Of a stretch of 64,000 nucleotides of DNA, positions 54,913-63,315 are shown piece by piece (position 1 is the first letter of the stretch; each line of letters begins with the position of its first letter). Both the position numbers and the translations under genes were made by a program. The DNA lies in NCBI GenBank assembly GCA_030743005.1, contig JASLTG010000003.1:1-64000 (forward strand). The letters are read 5' to 3'. This DNA is from Acidimicrobiales bacterium (GTDB taxonomy: Bacteria > Actinomycetota > Acidimicrobiia > Acidimicrobiales > Poriferisodalaceae). The notes under the pieces were generated by a model. The model was not told the DNA's origin, did not search any database, and saw only the letters and a list, made by a program, of their open reading frames with translations.

Positions 54913-55347
54913 ATGAAGGAAAGCACCTCTCGTAATGAACAGTCGAGGAGGAGACTGGCCTCATTTCGGAGAGTCGTGTCGATAGTGACAAAATTTCGTC
55001 TAGGGCGACTCGGGCGAAGATCCTTAGTTGTAGTGGTGGCAGCAGCAGTGATAGCCCTCGCGGCCAATACTTTTCTTCCGTACCGGCAGTACCTAGACCA
55101 AGGAAGAAGCATTGAACAAGCGAAACAGGAGTTGTTTGAGCTTGAACAACGGCGCTCAGATCTTGAGACGCGGTTGGAACGAGCACAAGACAAAACAATT
55201 ATTAAACGAGAGGCTCGAAAACAGATGTCTCTAGTAGAGCCTGGGGATGAGCTTTTCCGGGTCGTGGTTCCAGCTGACGTCATCAATTTGCCGAGAGGCT
55301 GGTACCTGCCAGGAATCGAGTATCTAATCACTGGGAAGTCGGAATAA
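54913..55347 (+). CDS. Septum-formation initiator FtsB/DivIC-like
   Basis: About 144 residues: ~40-residue basic cytosolic N-terminus, one membrane helix (SLVVVVAAAVIALAANTFL), then a heptad-like coiled coil (QYLDQGRSIEQAKQELFELE start) followed by a conserved EARKQMSLVEPGDELFRVV segment. The last motif (E..AR...  .V.PGE..) is diagnostic of DivIC/FtsB, a divisome member that links FtsQ/FtsL. The start is uncertain: an upstream TTG overlapping eno and this ATG are both without clear ribosome site. Same gene order as eno-divIC in many actinobacteria. Confidence 0.85.
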   Translation: MKESTSRNEQSRRRLASFRRVVSIVTKFRLGRLGRRSLVVVVAAAVIALAANTFLPYRQYLDQGRSIEQAKQELFELEQRRSDLETRLERAQDKTIIKREARKQMSLVEPGDELFRVVVPADVINLPRGWYLPGIEYLITGKSE

Positions 55348-55357
55348 GAGCTTCTTT

Positions 55358-55915
55358 TTATAGGTCCCGCATGACGCGAAAGGCCCGCTCCACCACAACT
55401 TCCCTGTGCTTGTCGGGATCAACGCCACGTTGTTCAAGTGAGAGTCTGATGATGCCAACGGCACCAGCAGCCCGCATCCTGTCCTCAACCGAAGGGTCGG
55501 GGCCAACTAAGTACGCGTAAAAGTCGCGGGCTTGACCGCGCAGTCGCTGTCCAATAGGGCTGTGCTGAATAGCCGCGTCGTTATAAACCAATCGGAACAC
55601 GTGGATGTCATCGGCTAGCAAGTCGTAATACTGATTGAGCGCTTCCCGCATTGACTCAGGGCTTTGATCAAATTCCCTGATTCTTTTCAGGAAGTCGTCG
55701 CTACCGTCGTGAAGTTTGGCAGCGAGGCCCTCAAGGACATCGTTTTTTGAAGCGAAGTGGTAATACAGGGCCGCTGGGGTGATGCCCAAGCTTGCGGTCA
55801 ATTGACGAATTGATGTGCCGTCATAGCCATGTTCGGCGAATAGTTCGCGGGCGTTCTCTAAAATTTGGTTCTTGGTATTCGCCGTCTGTTGGTGATCCGC
55901 TTCAACCGCTGACAT
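55358..55915 (-). CDS. TetR-family transcriptional regulator
   Basis: 185-residue repressor-type protein. The N-terminal helix-turn-helix reads ILENARELFAEHGYDGTSIR then LTASLGITPAALYYHFASK, the classical TetR signature, followed by an all-helical ligand-binding domain with no assignable ligand. It is divergent from the coxS gene across a 250-base gap that contains two inverted repeats, so it probably regulates the molybdenum hydroxylase cluster, itself, or both. Its stop is 10 bases from the convergent divIC-like stop. Confidence 0.9.
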   Translation of the reverse strand: MSAVEADHQQTANTKNQILENARELFAEHGYDGTSIRQLTASLGITPAALYYHFASKNDVLEGLAAKLHDGSDDFLKRIREFDQSPESMREALNQYYDLLADDIHVFRLVYNDAAIQHSPIGQRLRGQARDFYAYLVGPDPSVEDRMRAAGAVGIIRLSLEQRGVDPDKHREVVVERAFRVMRDL

Positions 55916-55993
55916 GGGTAGAAACTTATCTAACTCTTATTTGAAATAGATGTTCATAGCCCCCAAAATCAGCAAAAAGTTCTGAAGGGAATT

Positions 55994-56010
55994 TTGAACG
56001 CAGAGTTCAA
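55994..56010. promoter_or_regulatory. Candidate TetR operator (TTGAAC-N5-GTTCAA)
   Basis: Perfect 6-bp inverted arms spaced by five bases, giving a 17-bp dyad of the size TetR dimers bind. It lies 78 bases upstream of the TetR start and about 155 bases before coxS. It is the most regular dyad near the regulator; a role is inferred from position. Confidence 0.45.
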
Positions 56011-56125
56011 TGGTCTCTATAGAAGCTTTGTTAAGGATCCCCATCTCCACAACCTTTGTGAAATGAATCCAAGAAGTGTGGCATTCGGTGAGGCACTAAG
56101 GCCTTCGATAGGGCATGATTGAGGC

Positions 56126-56139
56126 CGACCTAAAGGTCG
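56126..56139. promoter_or_regulatory. Inverted repeat CGACCT-AA-AGGTCG upstream of coxS
   Basis: 6-bp perfect arms with a two-base centre, 27 bases before the coxS start, just upstream of GGAGGAAGGG (ribosome site). It may be a repressor site overlapping the promoter or a leader hairpin. Confidence 0.4.
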
Positions 56140-56166
56140 CCCTGCTGTTGGAGGAAGGGAACAACT

Positions 56167-56634
56167 GTGGAACTCAGCGTCACCGTAAATGGAACGGGTC
56201 GTGTAAGTGAGGTCGAGCCCAGAACGTTGCTCGTCTACTACCTGCGCGATGAACTTGGGCTTACTGGTACGAATGTGGGCTGTGACACGTCCTCGTGTGG
56301 AGCATGTACGGTCCACGTGAATGGCGAGTCAGTCAAGTCCTGCACGATGTTGGCGGTTCAAGCTGACGGTCAGGAAGTCACAACGATCGAGGGCCTTGCT
56401 CCTTCGTCTGAAGAACTTCATCCGATGCAGGAGAGCTTTCAAAATAACCATGGCCTGCAGTGTGGATACTGCACCCCCGGCATGGTGATGGCTGCCTGTT
56501 CGTTGCTTGACGAAAACCCTGCACCTACCGAAGAGGAAGTTCGAGAAGGACTCGAAGGAAATCTTTGCAGATGCACCGGGTACCACAACATTGTCAAAGC
56601 GGTCTTGGCCTGTAGTGGCCAAGACGCGAGTTGA
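56167..56634 (+). CDS. coxS: Molybdenum hydroxylase small [2Fe-2S] subunit (CoxS-type)
   Basis: 155-residue electron-transfer subunit of the xanthine-oxidase/carbon-monoxide-dehydrogenase family. The plant-type cluster is in [16 protein letters not shown] with its fourth Cys in KSCTML; the second cluster in [12 protein letters not shown] and [13 protein letters not shown]. All eight Cys are present. GTG start with GGAGGAAGGG upstream. It leads the CO-dehydrogenase-type cluster and is followed 12 bases later by the FAD subunit. Typical small-subunit length. Confidence 0.95.
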   Translation: MELSVTVNGTGRVSEVEPRTLLVYYLRDELGLTGTNVGCDTSSCGACTVHVNGESVKSCTMLAVQADGQEVTTIEGLAPSSEELHPMQESFQNNHGLQCGYCTPGMVMAACSLLDENPAPTEEEVREGLEGNLCRCTGYHNIVKAVLACSGQDAS

Positions 56635-56646
56635 GAGGCTAAGTAA

Positions 56647-57474
56647 ATGATTCCAGCTGCCTTTGACTACAAGAAAGCCGGCTCATCGGAAGAGGCGGTC
56701 GCTCTGATCGTTGAGCATGGGGACGAAGCGAAGTTACTTGCGGGAGGTCATTCCCTCATACCGATGATGAAGTTGCGGCTCGCCGTACCTAGTGTCCTCG
56801 TCGACATCGCTGGCGTTGAAGACCTCAGTTATATAGACGATCGTGGAGATCACATAGCAATTGGAGCGCTGACCAAGCATCGCAGCTTGGAAACCAGTGA
56901 TCTTTTGATAACGGAGTGCCCGCTTCTCGCTCATGTCGCGAGCAAGGTCGGTGATCCTCAAGTCCGGCATCGAGGAACACTTGGTGGTTCGCTCGCCCAC
57001 TCCGACCCGGCATCCGATTTGCCAGCCGCAGTTTTGGCTTTAGGAGCTTCGCTTGTTGCTGAAGGACCTAATGGCCAACGTGAGATTGCTGTAGCTGATT
57101 TCTTTACTGGTTACTTTGAGTCAGCCCTGTCTGATGACGAGATGCTTACAGAAGTACGAGTTCCGAAAGCACCGGGAGCTTCGTGGAGCTATCAAAAGTT
57201 CAATAGGCGAGCACAGGACTGGGCGATTGTGGGAGTGGCTGCAGTCGAAGTTCAAGGTGCGGCACAAATCGCATTAGTGAACATGGCTTCAACACCCCTT
57301 CGAGCTGAAGCCGTTGAGGCGGCGTTAGCGGGAGGAGCTTCGGCGGCAGAAGCTGCGGAAGCGGCAGCTGAGGGAACTGACGCCCCCACCGATCTCAATG
57401 CCTCGCCCGAATATCGGGACCACTTGGCTCGTGTTCTTACCAAACGAGCCTTGGAAGCCAGCGGTATCTCATAA
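56647..57474 (+). CDS. coxM: Molybdenum hydroxylase FAD-binding medium subunit (CoxM-type)
   Basis: 275-residue FAD subunit. FAD-binding motifs are KLLAGGHSLIPMMKLR near residue 33 (AGGHSL) and RHRGTLGGSLAHSDPASDLP near 108 (TLGGSLAH), followed by the C-terminal CO-dehydrogenase flavoprotein domain. AGAGG upstream of the ATG gives a ribosome site. The C-terminus is Ala/Glu-rich (repetitive AAEAAEAAAEG-like stretch). It passes electrons from CoxS to the quinone pool. The large molybdenum subunit expected next is absent; an antisense SDR gene is there instead. Confidence 0.94.
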   Translation: MIPAAFDYKKAGSSEEAVALIVEHGDEAKLLAGGHSLIPMMKLRLAVPSVLVDIAGVEDLSYIDDRGDHIAIGALTKHRSLETSDLLITECPLLAHVASKVGDPQVRHRGTLGGSLAHSDPASDLPAAVLALGASLVAEGPNGQREIAVADFFTGYFESALSDDEMLTEVRVPKAPGASWSYQKFNRRAQDWAIVGVAAVEVQGAAQIALVNMASTPLRAEAVEAALAGGASAAEAAEAAAEGTDAPTDLNASPEYRDHLARVLTKRALEASGIS

Positions 57475-57539
57475 GTTCCAAGGTTGTTGCTGGCGCAATA
57501 AAGTGGCCAATCAGAGCCATGGCCGGGCGGCGAACCTAA

Positions 57540-58286
57540 TCAATCTAGAAGCCCGGATGCTTGGCCTCCGTCAATCAGTAGTCCGGTCCCTGTGATGAAT
57601 TTCGCCTGTTCCGAGCAAAGGAACGCTACCGCTGCACCGAAATCGTCAGCGTCACCAGTGATTCGGGCGGGAACCGTCGATGCGGCGGTCTCTCTGTCTG
57701 GAACGATCTTGGCGACGCGATCGGTCCAATGAGTTCCTGGTTGCGCCGAATTAACAGTTACTCCGTCAGCCGCGACCTGGCGGGCCGTGATCTTCAGAAA
57801 ACTAGTGAGGCCTGCTCGAGCAACCGAACTGGCCATCAAATATTCGATTGGCTGTTTAACTCCGACGCTTGTGATCGCACAGACGCGACCCCATCCACGC
57901 TCGCGCATCGCGGGAATAGCTGTCCGACACATCTCAATCATCGCTCGACAGTTCATGTCGAAGGCCGCCTGATATGAATCCAAGTCAGTGTTTTCGAAAG
58001 TACCTGGAGGAGGCCCACCTGCGTTGGTGACCAATATGTCCAAATGACCTAATTCGGTGATCGCTTGTTCAACAAAGGTCCGTCCGGAATCTGGGTTTGA
58101 TAAATCCGCCTCGATGGCTACTACGTCTCCACCGATCGCTTCCACTGCCTCTGAGAGTTTTGTACCATCTCGACCACAAATTGCGAGGCGGACTCCCTCC
58201 GCGGCAAGAGCTTTCGCCGTCCCTAATCCCAGACCCGCCGAGCCTGCTGCTACGGCTGCCGTCTTTCCGTTAATACCTAGATCCAT
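57540..58286 (-). CDS. Short-chain dehydrogenase/reductase
   Basis: 248-residue Rossmann-fold oxidoreductase. Cofactor loop AAGSAGLGLGTAKALA near residue 13 (GxxxGxG), NAGGPP near 87, and a catalytic Ser-region SVGVKQPIEYLMASSVARAG where the usual YxxxK reads Y-L-M-A-S, so the catalytic Lys is not in the standard place. C-terminal GLLIDGGQASGLLD is the typical SDR ending. Start chosen at the second ATG because AAGGGA lies ten bases before it. It is antisense to the flanking cox genes. Substrate unknown. Confidence 0.87.
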   Translation of the reverse strand: MDLGINGKTAAVAAGSAGLGLGTAKALAAEGVRLAICGRDGTKLSEAVEAIGGDVVAIEADLSNPDSGRTFVEQAITELGHLDILVTNAGGPPPGTFENTDLDSYQAAFDMNCRAMIEMCRTAIPAMRERGWGRVCAITSVGVKQPIEYLMASSVARAGLTSFLKITARQVAADGVTVNSAQPGTHWTDRVAKIVPDRETAASTVPARITGDADDFGAAVAFLCSEQAKFITGTGLLIDGGQASGLLD

Positions 58287-58399
58287 TTCCCAAAATCCCT
58301 TCAAATGCCTCGCGGCAACATATCTGGAAAGAGGGTCACTCTGCTGAATGAAGGCTCAGTGAGGGCTAATTCCGATATAGCCCGTATTCTGAATAGCGC

Positions 58400-59302
58400 A
58401 TGTTTAACATTCCTAACTCTCCTTCAGAAGTTTCGTCGGCCTTGGCTGACAACAACTATTTGACCGATGAGGGTCTCGCGACCGTCGTCTACCTGGCGAT
58501 AACCATGCAGCGACCCTTATTTCTCGAAGGTGATGCCGGCGTTGGCAAGACGGAGCTAGCAAAGGTCTTAGCTGCATGGACAGGCGGCGACCTCATTCGA
58601 CTTCAGTGCTACGAAGGTATTGACGCGTCCCAGGCGCTGTATGAGTGGGACTACACGCGACAGTTGCTTCACCTCAGAGCCGCAGAGGCATCGGGTAGAG
58701 CACAGAAAGACTCTCAAGCAATCGAGGACGAGCTCTACTCAGAACGATTCCTTATTCGCAGGCCGCTGCTTCGCGCAATCGACTACGCCGACCAGCCGCC
58801 AGTCTTGTTGATCGACGAAGTTGACCGAGCAGATGACGAATTTGAAGCTTTCTTGCTCGAAGTTCTTTCAGATCACACGGTAACGATCCCAGAGTTGGGA
58901 ACCTTTGGCGGTAAAACACCTCCTCTGGTGGTCGTCACCTCCAACCGGACACGAGACGTACACGACGCTCTCAAGCGACGATGTCTCTATCACTGGGTTA
59001 ATCACCCTGATCTTGAACGCGAAATCGAAATCATTCGGCTTAAAGCCCCTGAAGTAGATAGCGAACTTGCGCGGCAGGTAGCGCTTGCAGTTAATGCAAT
59101 GCGGGGCATGGGTTTGTATAAGCCACCAGGGGTCGCTGAAACGATTGATTGGTCGACGGCGTTAGGAAAGCTTGGGGAGTCGGTTCTTAATGAACAAACG
59201 ATTAAAGCCACACTGGGCACCGTTCTAAAATACCGAGAGGACCAAGACCGGGTTTCGGCGCAAGGTATTGAGATGATCATGGCTGCCGCTGCACATGAAT
59301 GA
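58400..59302 (+). CDS. coxD: MoxR-type AAA+ ATPase, CoxD-like
   Basis: 300-residue ATPase of the MoxR/CoxD group. Walker A is LEGDAGVGKTELAKVLA near residue 43, Walker B LLIDEVDRADDEFEAF near 137, sensor-like VVTSNRTRDVHDALKRRCLYHW near 177 (core TSNRTRDVHDALKRR). In Oligotropha CoxD helps build the Cu-S-Mo site of carbon monoxide dehydrogenase. Its stop overlaps the VWA-protein start by eight bases, so the two are made together. Confidence 0.92.
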   Translation: MFNIPNSPSEVSSALADNNYLTDEGLATVVYLAITMQRPLFLEGDAGVGKTELAKVLAAWTGGDLIRLQCYEGIDASQALYEWDYTRQLLHLRAAEASGRAQKDSQAIEDELYSERFLIRRPLLRAIDYADQPPVLLIDEVDRADDEFEAFLLEVLSDHTVTIPELGTFGGKTPPLVVVTSNRTRDVHDALKRRCLYHWVNHPDLEREIEIIRLKAPEVDSELARQVALAVNAMRGMGLYKPPGVAETIDWSTALGKLGESVLNEQTIKATLGTVLKYREDQDRVSAQGIEMIMAAAAHE

Positions 59303-60431
59303 AACGCTTTCGGTCAAGTCGGGAAATAGTCCTGCACGAATAGCGGTCGGCTTCTGTCAAATCCTTCGCGGTCTAGGGTTAGAAGTCTCGGTGAGTCGCG
59401 TGATGCTATTCGTTCAGGCCCTTGGGCTGGTAGGACTCGATGACCGAGATGCCGTTTATTGGGCAGGGCGATCAACTCTTGTTGGTGACCCCGAAGAAAT
59501 TGAGGAATTCAACCGCGCATTCGCAGTTTTTTGGGAAAGAAAACAATCATCGGGTATCGAGGTCGAATTACCACCTATCTCAGTGTCGATCTCGACAGAT
59601 GGTGCCGAAGATAATGATGACCTTCCGGAAGATGACACAACTCCTTCTGGGCCCACGCTCCAAGTTCGTTACAGCGCTTTAGAAACACTTAAGGAAAAAG
59701 ATTTCGCTGAGTGCACTGACCGAGAACTGAATGAATTAAGACAACTCATAACAGGTCTCCGCTTCACATCGACTACCCGTCCTTCCCGAAGAAAACGGCC
59801 ATCGAAACGTCAGACAAGGAATCCTGACTTGCGCCGCGTAGTGCGTGCCGCCTTGGCCATGGGTGGTGAACCTATACATAGAAAGTTTCTCCAAAGAGAC
59901 CAACGTCCCCGTCGCCTGGTTCTGCTGCTTGATGTGTCGGGTTCGATGGAACCGTACGCTCGAGCGCTTATCAGATTCGCTCATGCAACAGTTGTGGGAA
60001 GAACACGGGTGGAAGCGTTTGCGGTAGGTACACGCCTAACCCGCATCACTCGCGAGCTATCGTCTCGAGACCCAGATGCTGCCCTCAGAGCTGCTGCACA
60101 TGCCGTAGCTGACTGGTCTGGGGGAACTCGCCTCGGCGCGACGCTGAAAGAATTTAACGAATTATGGGGTCTGAGAGGCATGGCACGCGGAGCAATAGTG
60201 GTGCTGCTCTCAGATGGATGGGATCGCGGAGAGCCAGAGGTATTGGCTGAGCAAATGGAACGGCTGCATCGCGTTAGTTACCGGCAAATTTGGGTGAACC
60301 CACTCAAACACACGCCGGGTTATGCACCGCTAGCTCGTGGAATGGCGGCTGCACTGCCACACACGGATGAGTTCATTGAAGGGCACTCTTTTGAATCACT
60401 TGAGCGACTTGCTGAGACTGTCTCGGCATAA
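59295..60431 (+). CDS. coxE: VWA-domain protein, CoxE-like
   Basis: 378-residue partner of the MoxR ATPase. A helical acidic N-terminal half (~residues 1-195) precedes a von Willebrand factor A domain with MIDAS sequence LLLDVSGSMEPYARAL near residue 210, then SGGTRLGATLKEF near 275 and LLSDGWDRGEPEVL near 307. CoxE acts with CoxD in maturation of the molybdenum site. Encoded immediately after coxD with overlap, before the xdhC-like pair. The family call is firm. Confidence 0.93.
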   Translation: MNETLSVKSGNSPARIAVGFCQILRGLGLEVSVSRVMLFVQALGLVGLDDRDAVYWAGRSTLVGDPEEIEEFNRAFAVFWERKQSSGIEVELPPISVSISTDGAEDNDDLPEDDTTPSGPTLQVRYSALETLKEKDFAECTDRELNELRQLITGLRFTSTTRPSRRKRPSKRQTRNPDLRRVVRAALAMGGEPIHRKFLQRDQRPRRLVLLLDVSGSMEPYARALIRFAHATVVGRTRVEAFAVGTRLTRITRELSSRDPDAALRAAAHAVADWSGGTRLGATLKEFNELWGLRGMARGAIVVLLSDGWDRGEPEVLAEQMERLHRVSYRQIWVNPLKHTPGYAPLARGMAAALPHTDEFIEGHSFESLERLAETVSA

Positions 60432-60449
60432 ACATGGGAGCATTTAGCT

Positions 60450-60767
60450 ATGGATGAAATCTTCGATGACATCGAAAGATGGTTTGCGTCTGGCGAAAAG
60501 GTAGCTATCGCACGAGTAGTAGATATCGAGGGAAGCGGCCCTCGCGACCCCGGTGCCGCTATGGCAGTTAATGCTCGTGGGGAGGTCGCTGGATCGGTTT
60601 CGGGCGGTTGCGTCGAAGGCGCTGTAGTAGGAGAAGCAATAGAGCTATTGGAGGGTCGAAGGAAGGCAGGCATCACTACCTTCGGCTACAGCGATGATGA
60701 AGCATTTGCAGTGGGATTGACTTGTGGCGGGACGATCCATCTCTTTATCGAGGAACTTGACTGGTGA
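60450..60767 (+). CDS. XdhC/CoxI N-terminal domain protein (105 aa)
   Basis: Stand-alone XdhC_CoxI domain without a Rossmann part. Visible are SGPRDPGAAMAVN, SVSGGCVEGAVVGEA near residue 48 with the conserved Cys, and GLTCGGTIHLFIEEL at the C-terminus with the second Cys. XdhC-type proteins bind the molybdenum cofactor and help add the terminal sulfido ligand. Its last four bases overlap the next gene, which carries the Rossmann half, so the pair forms a split equivalent of one XdhC protein. Confidence 0.88.
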   Translation: MDEIFDDIERWFASGEKVAIARVVDIEGSGPRDPGAAMAVNARGEVAGSVSGGCVEGAVVGEAIELLEGRRKAGITTFGYSDDEAFAVGLTCGGTIHLFIEELDW

Positions 60768-61546
60768 CGCCGATATATGAACGTTTCCGAGATTCGATCC
60801 GCTCGGAAGTACCGGTGGCGTTAGCCACATTGATTGAAGGGCCAGAGGTTGGCGCCAAACTATTAATCGAGGAATCAGGATTTGCTCTTGGCAGTCTCGG
60901 GGGAGAGGCACTGGATCGTGTTGTAAGCAGAGACGCTATAGCGATGCTCGAAGCCGGAACTAGCGAAGTTCGGCATTACGGACCTGAAGGCGAAGCGCGA
61001 CAACACGATCTCAGCGTCTTTATTGAGTGTCATGCGCGACGGCCGCATCTAGTGATATTTGGAGCGGTTGATTTCACCAGGGCTTTGGCGAGTCAAGGGA
61101 AACTTCTAGGTTTTCGAGTCACGGTCTGTGATGCCCGTGAAGTTTTCGCGACTCGTCGACGTTTCCCAATGGCAGACGAGGTAGTCGTCGATTGGCCAGA
61201 CCGTTTATTAGAACGAATAGGGAGCGATCTAGGCCCTCGAGACGCTGTCTGTGTTTTGACTCACGACGCCAAATTTGATGTACCAGCGATCATGGGGACC
61301 TTACCGACGAGAGTCGGCTACCTCGGAGCTATGGGGTCTCGACAAACTCACGAAAAACGGGTTGAGAGACTACTTGAGGAAGGCGTCACTTCAGCAGAAC
61401 TTGAGCGAGTTAGATCACCGATTGGGCTAGATATTGGAGGCAGGACACCTGAAGAGACTGCGGTGTCTATTGTCGCAGAGATCATTGCTTTGCGAACTGG
61501 CCGCGAAGCTCCCAGCTTAAGTGAAGGTAAAGGATCGATTCACTGA
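60764..61546 (+). CDS. XdhC/CoxF-family protein with Rossmann domain
   Basis: 260-residue protein. Residues ~1-90 look like a degenerate XdhC N-domain: SLGGEALDRVV stands where the SGGC motif would be, so its Cys is missing. Residues ~100-225 form the XdhC_C Rossmann domain: LVIFGAVDFTRALA, CDAREVFATRRRFP, VCVLTHDAKFDVPAI and GYLGAMGSRQTH with RSPIGLDIGGRTPEE near the end. It is GTG-started and overlaps the previous small gene. Together they supply the Mo-cofactor maturation role (CoxF/CoxI). Confidence 0.88.
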   Translation: MTPIYERFRDSIRSEVPVALATLIEGPEVGAKLLIEESGFALGSLGGEALDRVVSRDAIAMLEAGTSEVRHYGPEGEARQHDLSVFIECHARRPHLVIFGAVDFTRALASQGKLLGFRVTVCDAREVFATRRRFPMADEVVVDWPDRLLERIGSDLGPRDAVCVLTHDAKFDVPAIMGTLPTRVGYLGAMGSRQTHEKRVERLLEEGVTSAELERVRSPIGLDIGGRTPEETAVSIVAEIIALRTGREAPSLSEGKGSIH

Positions 61547-61580
61547 GCCAACCGGCTCGTTGCCCACTACCGTTCGTAGT

Positions 61581-62747
61581 ATGGATTTTTCCTCATCTGA
61601 AGATCACGACGATATTCGTGAAGGTGTCCGACGAGTTTGCACTCAGTTTCCCGACGAATATTGGCGGGAAAAGGATGAGCAACATGAGTTCCCCTGGGAC
61701 TTCTATCAAGCGATGGCGGATGGAGGCTGGATAGGTATCGCCATTCCCGAGGAGTTCGGTGGCGGAGGCCAAGGTATTACGGAAGCATCGATTGTTCTCG
61801 AAGAAGTTGCAGCAAGCGGTGCAGCAATGAATGGCTGCTCAGCGATTCACTTATCGATCTTTGGTATGGAGCCGGTCAGAAAATACGCCTCACCTGAACT
61901 TGTCAACGAAATTCTCCCCAAAGTCGCTGATGGGTCACTTCACGCAGCCTTCGGAGTCACAGAGCCTGATGCCGGAACCGACACCACTTCAATTAAAACT
62001 CGAGCTGAACGAGATGGGGATGAATATGTGATCACCGGTGCAAAGGTGTGGACAACCAAGGCACCGTATTGTGACGTCTGCTTGCTGTTGGTAAGGACCA
62101 CTCCGAAAGAACTGTGTGATGGACCGACCCAAGGCATGACGCTCCTCTTGGTCGACCTGAAAGACCCCGCCGTAGATATAACGCCGATCCCAAAAGTTGG
62201 ACGTAACGCCGTTGTTTCCTGCGAAGTGCGCTATGACGGGTTACGGGTGCCAGTAAGTCGTCGGGTAGGTGAAGAAGGGGAGGGCTTCCGCTACATCTTG
62301 GACGGCCTGAACCCGGAGCGAATCCTTATTTCGGGAGAGGCACTTGGTATCGGTCGCGCTGCCTTGAAAAAAGCGGTCGACTATGCGAATGATCGAGTGA
62401 TTTTTGGGCGTCCAATAGGTCAGAACCAGGGCTTGGCCTTTCCCTTGGCCGATAGCCACGCTCGACTCCATGCAGCGGAGTTGGTCATTAGAGACGCTTC
62501 GTGGCGTTACGACAACGGACTTGACTGTGGAGCACAGGCGAACCTTGCAAAGTATCTAGCCTCCGAAGCTGCATTTGAATGCGCTGATAGGGCAATGCAA
62601 ACTCACGGAGGCTTCGGGTACGCCAAAGAGTATGACGTTGAGCGGTATTGGCGTGAAAGTCGCCTGATGAAGATTGCACCGGTCAGCCAAGAAATGGTTT
62701 TGAACTATGTGTCTAACAAGGTTCTTGGCCTACCCAGGTCCTACTGA
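61581..62747 (+). CDS. Acyl-CoA dehydrogenase
   Basis: 388-residue flavoenzyme oxidising an acyl-CoA to its 2,3-enoyl form with ETF as acceptor. Features: IPEEFGGGGQGI near residue 58, FGVTEPDAGTDTTS near 127 with FAD/substrate contacts, YVITGAKVWTTKAPY near 150, the QTHGGFGYAKEYDVERYWRE stretch near 338 (core GGFGYAKEYDVER) and the C-terminal LGLPRSY. The residue at the usual MCAD Glu position reads as PVSQEM, so base location is uncertain. Inner ATG chosen to match family start. Its place inside a molybdenum-hydroxylase cluster is unusual. Confidence 0.92.
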   Translation: MDFSSSEDHDDIREGVRRVCTQFPDEYWREKDEQHEFPWDFYQAMADGGWIGIAIPEEFGGGGQGITEASIVLEEVAASGAAMNGCSAIHLSIFGMEPVRKYASPELVNEILPKVADGSLHAAFGVTEPDAGTDTTSIKTRAERDGDEYVITGAKVWTTKAPYCDVCLLLVRTTPKELCDGPTQGMTLLLVDLKDPAVDITPIPKVGRNAVVSCEVRYDGLRVPVSRRVGEEGEGFRYILDGLNPERILISGEALGIGRAALKKAVDYANDRVIFGRPIGQNQGLAFPLADSHARLHAAELVIRDASWRYDNGLDCGAQANLAKYLASEAAFECADRAMQTHGGFGYAKEYDVERYWRESRLMKIAPVSQEMVLNYVSNKVLGLPRSY

Positions 62748-62751
62748 AGTT

Positions 62752-63315
62752 GTGAAAGTAGCTGGGGTTCTACTCGCGGCAGGAAGTGGGTCACGTTTCT
62801 CGGGGCCAACTCATAAGCTTCTTGCTGATATAGCCGGCGAAGCTGTGGTTACTCATGCAGCGCGTTCTATGGTGAACTCTGGTTTGTCTGGCTATGTGCT
62901 GGTTGCAGGTGCTGCTCAGTTGGCTCCCGCTCTTACAGAGTTTTCTGAGCTAGTAGTTGTCGAAAATCCTGAATTTGAACAAGGAATAGCTACGTCACTC
63001 GGTGTCGCGGTTGACTGGGGTGAAGCCGCTGGTTTTGATGCCCTTATTGTTGGATTGGCTGATCAGCCAGGAGTTCCAAGTTCGAGTTGGAGGCGTTTGA
63101 GTGATACCAACGCACCTATAGCGGTCGCTAACTACGGTGGTCGTGCTGGAAACCCAGTTCGTCTTGAAAAATCGGTGTGGCCGCTACTTCCGCGATCAGG
63201 AGACGAAGGAGCTCGGGTTTTGCTACGTACGAGGCCAGAACTGGTTGAGCAGGTAGCCTGCGAAGGCTCTCCCGATGACATAGATACTGTGGAGGATCTC
63301 GGACAATGGAGTTGA
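62752..63315 (+). CDS. MocA-like molybdenum cofactor cytidylyltransferase
   Basis: 187-residue nucleotidyltransferase. Motifs: VLLAAGSGSRFSGPTHKLL near residue 5, VVENPEFEQGIATSLG near 69, GLADQPGVPS near 97 (metal Asp), GGRAGNPVRL near 128, GDEGARVLL and DIDTVEDL near the end. These match MocA/MobA-like enzymes that make molybdopterin cytosine dinucleotide, the cofactor form used by CO dehydrogenase and related hydroxylases. The GTG start, just after the acyl-CoA dehydrogenase stop, was chosen; the frame opens further into that gene. Overlaps the CoxG start. Confidence 0.9.
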   Translation: MKVAGVLLAAGSGSRFSGPTHKLLADIAGEAVVTHAARSMVNSGLSGYVLVAGAAQLAPALTEFSELVVVENPEFEQGIATSLGVAVDWGEAAGFDALIVGLADQPGVPSSSWRRLSDTNAPIAVANYGGRAGNPVRLEKSVWPLLPRSGDEGARVLLRTRPELVEQVACEGSPDDIDTVEDLGQWS

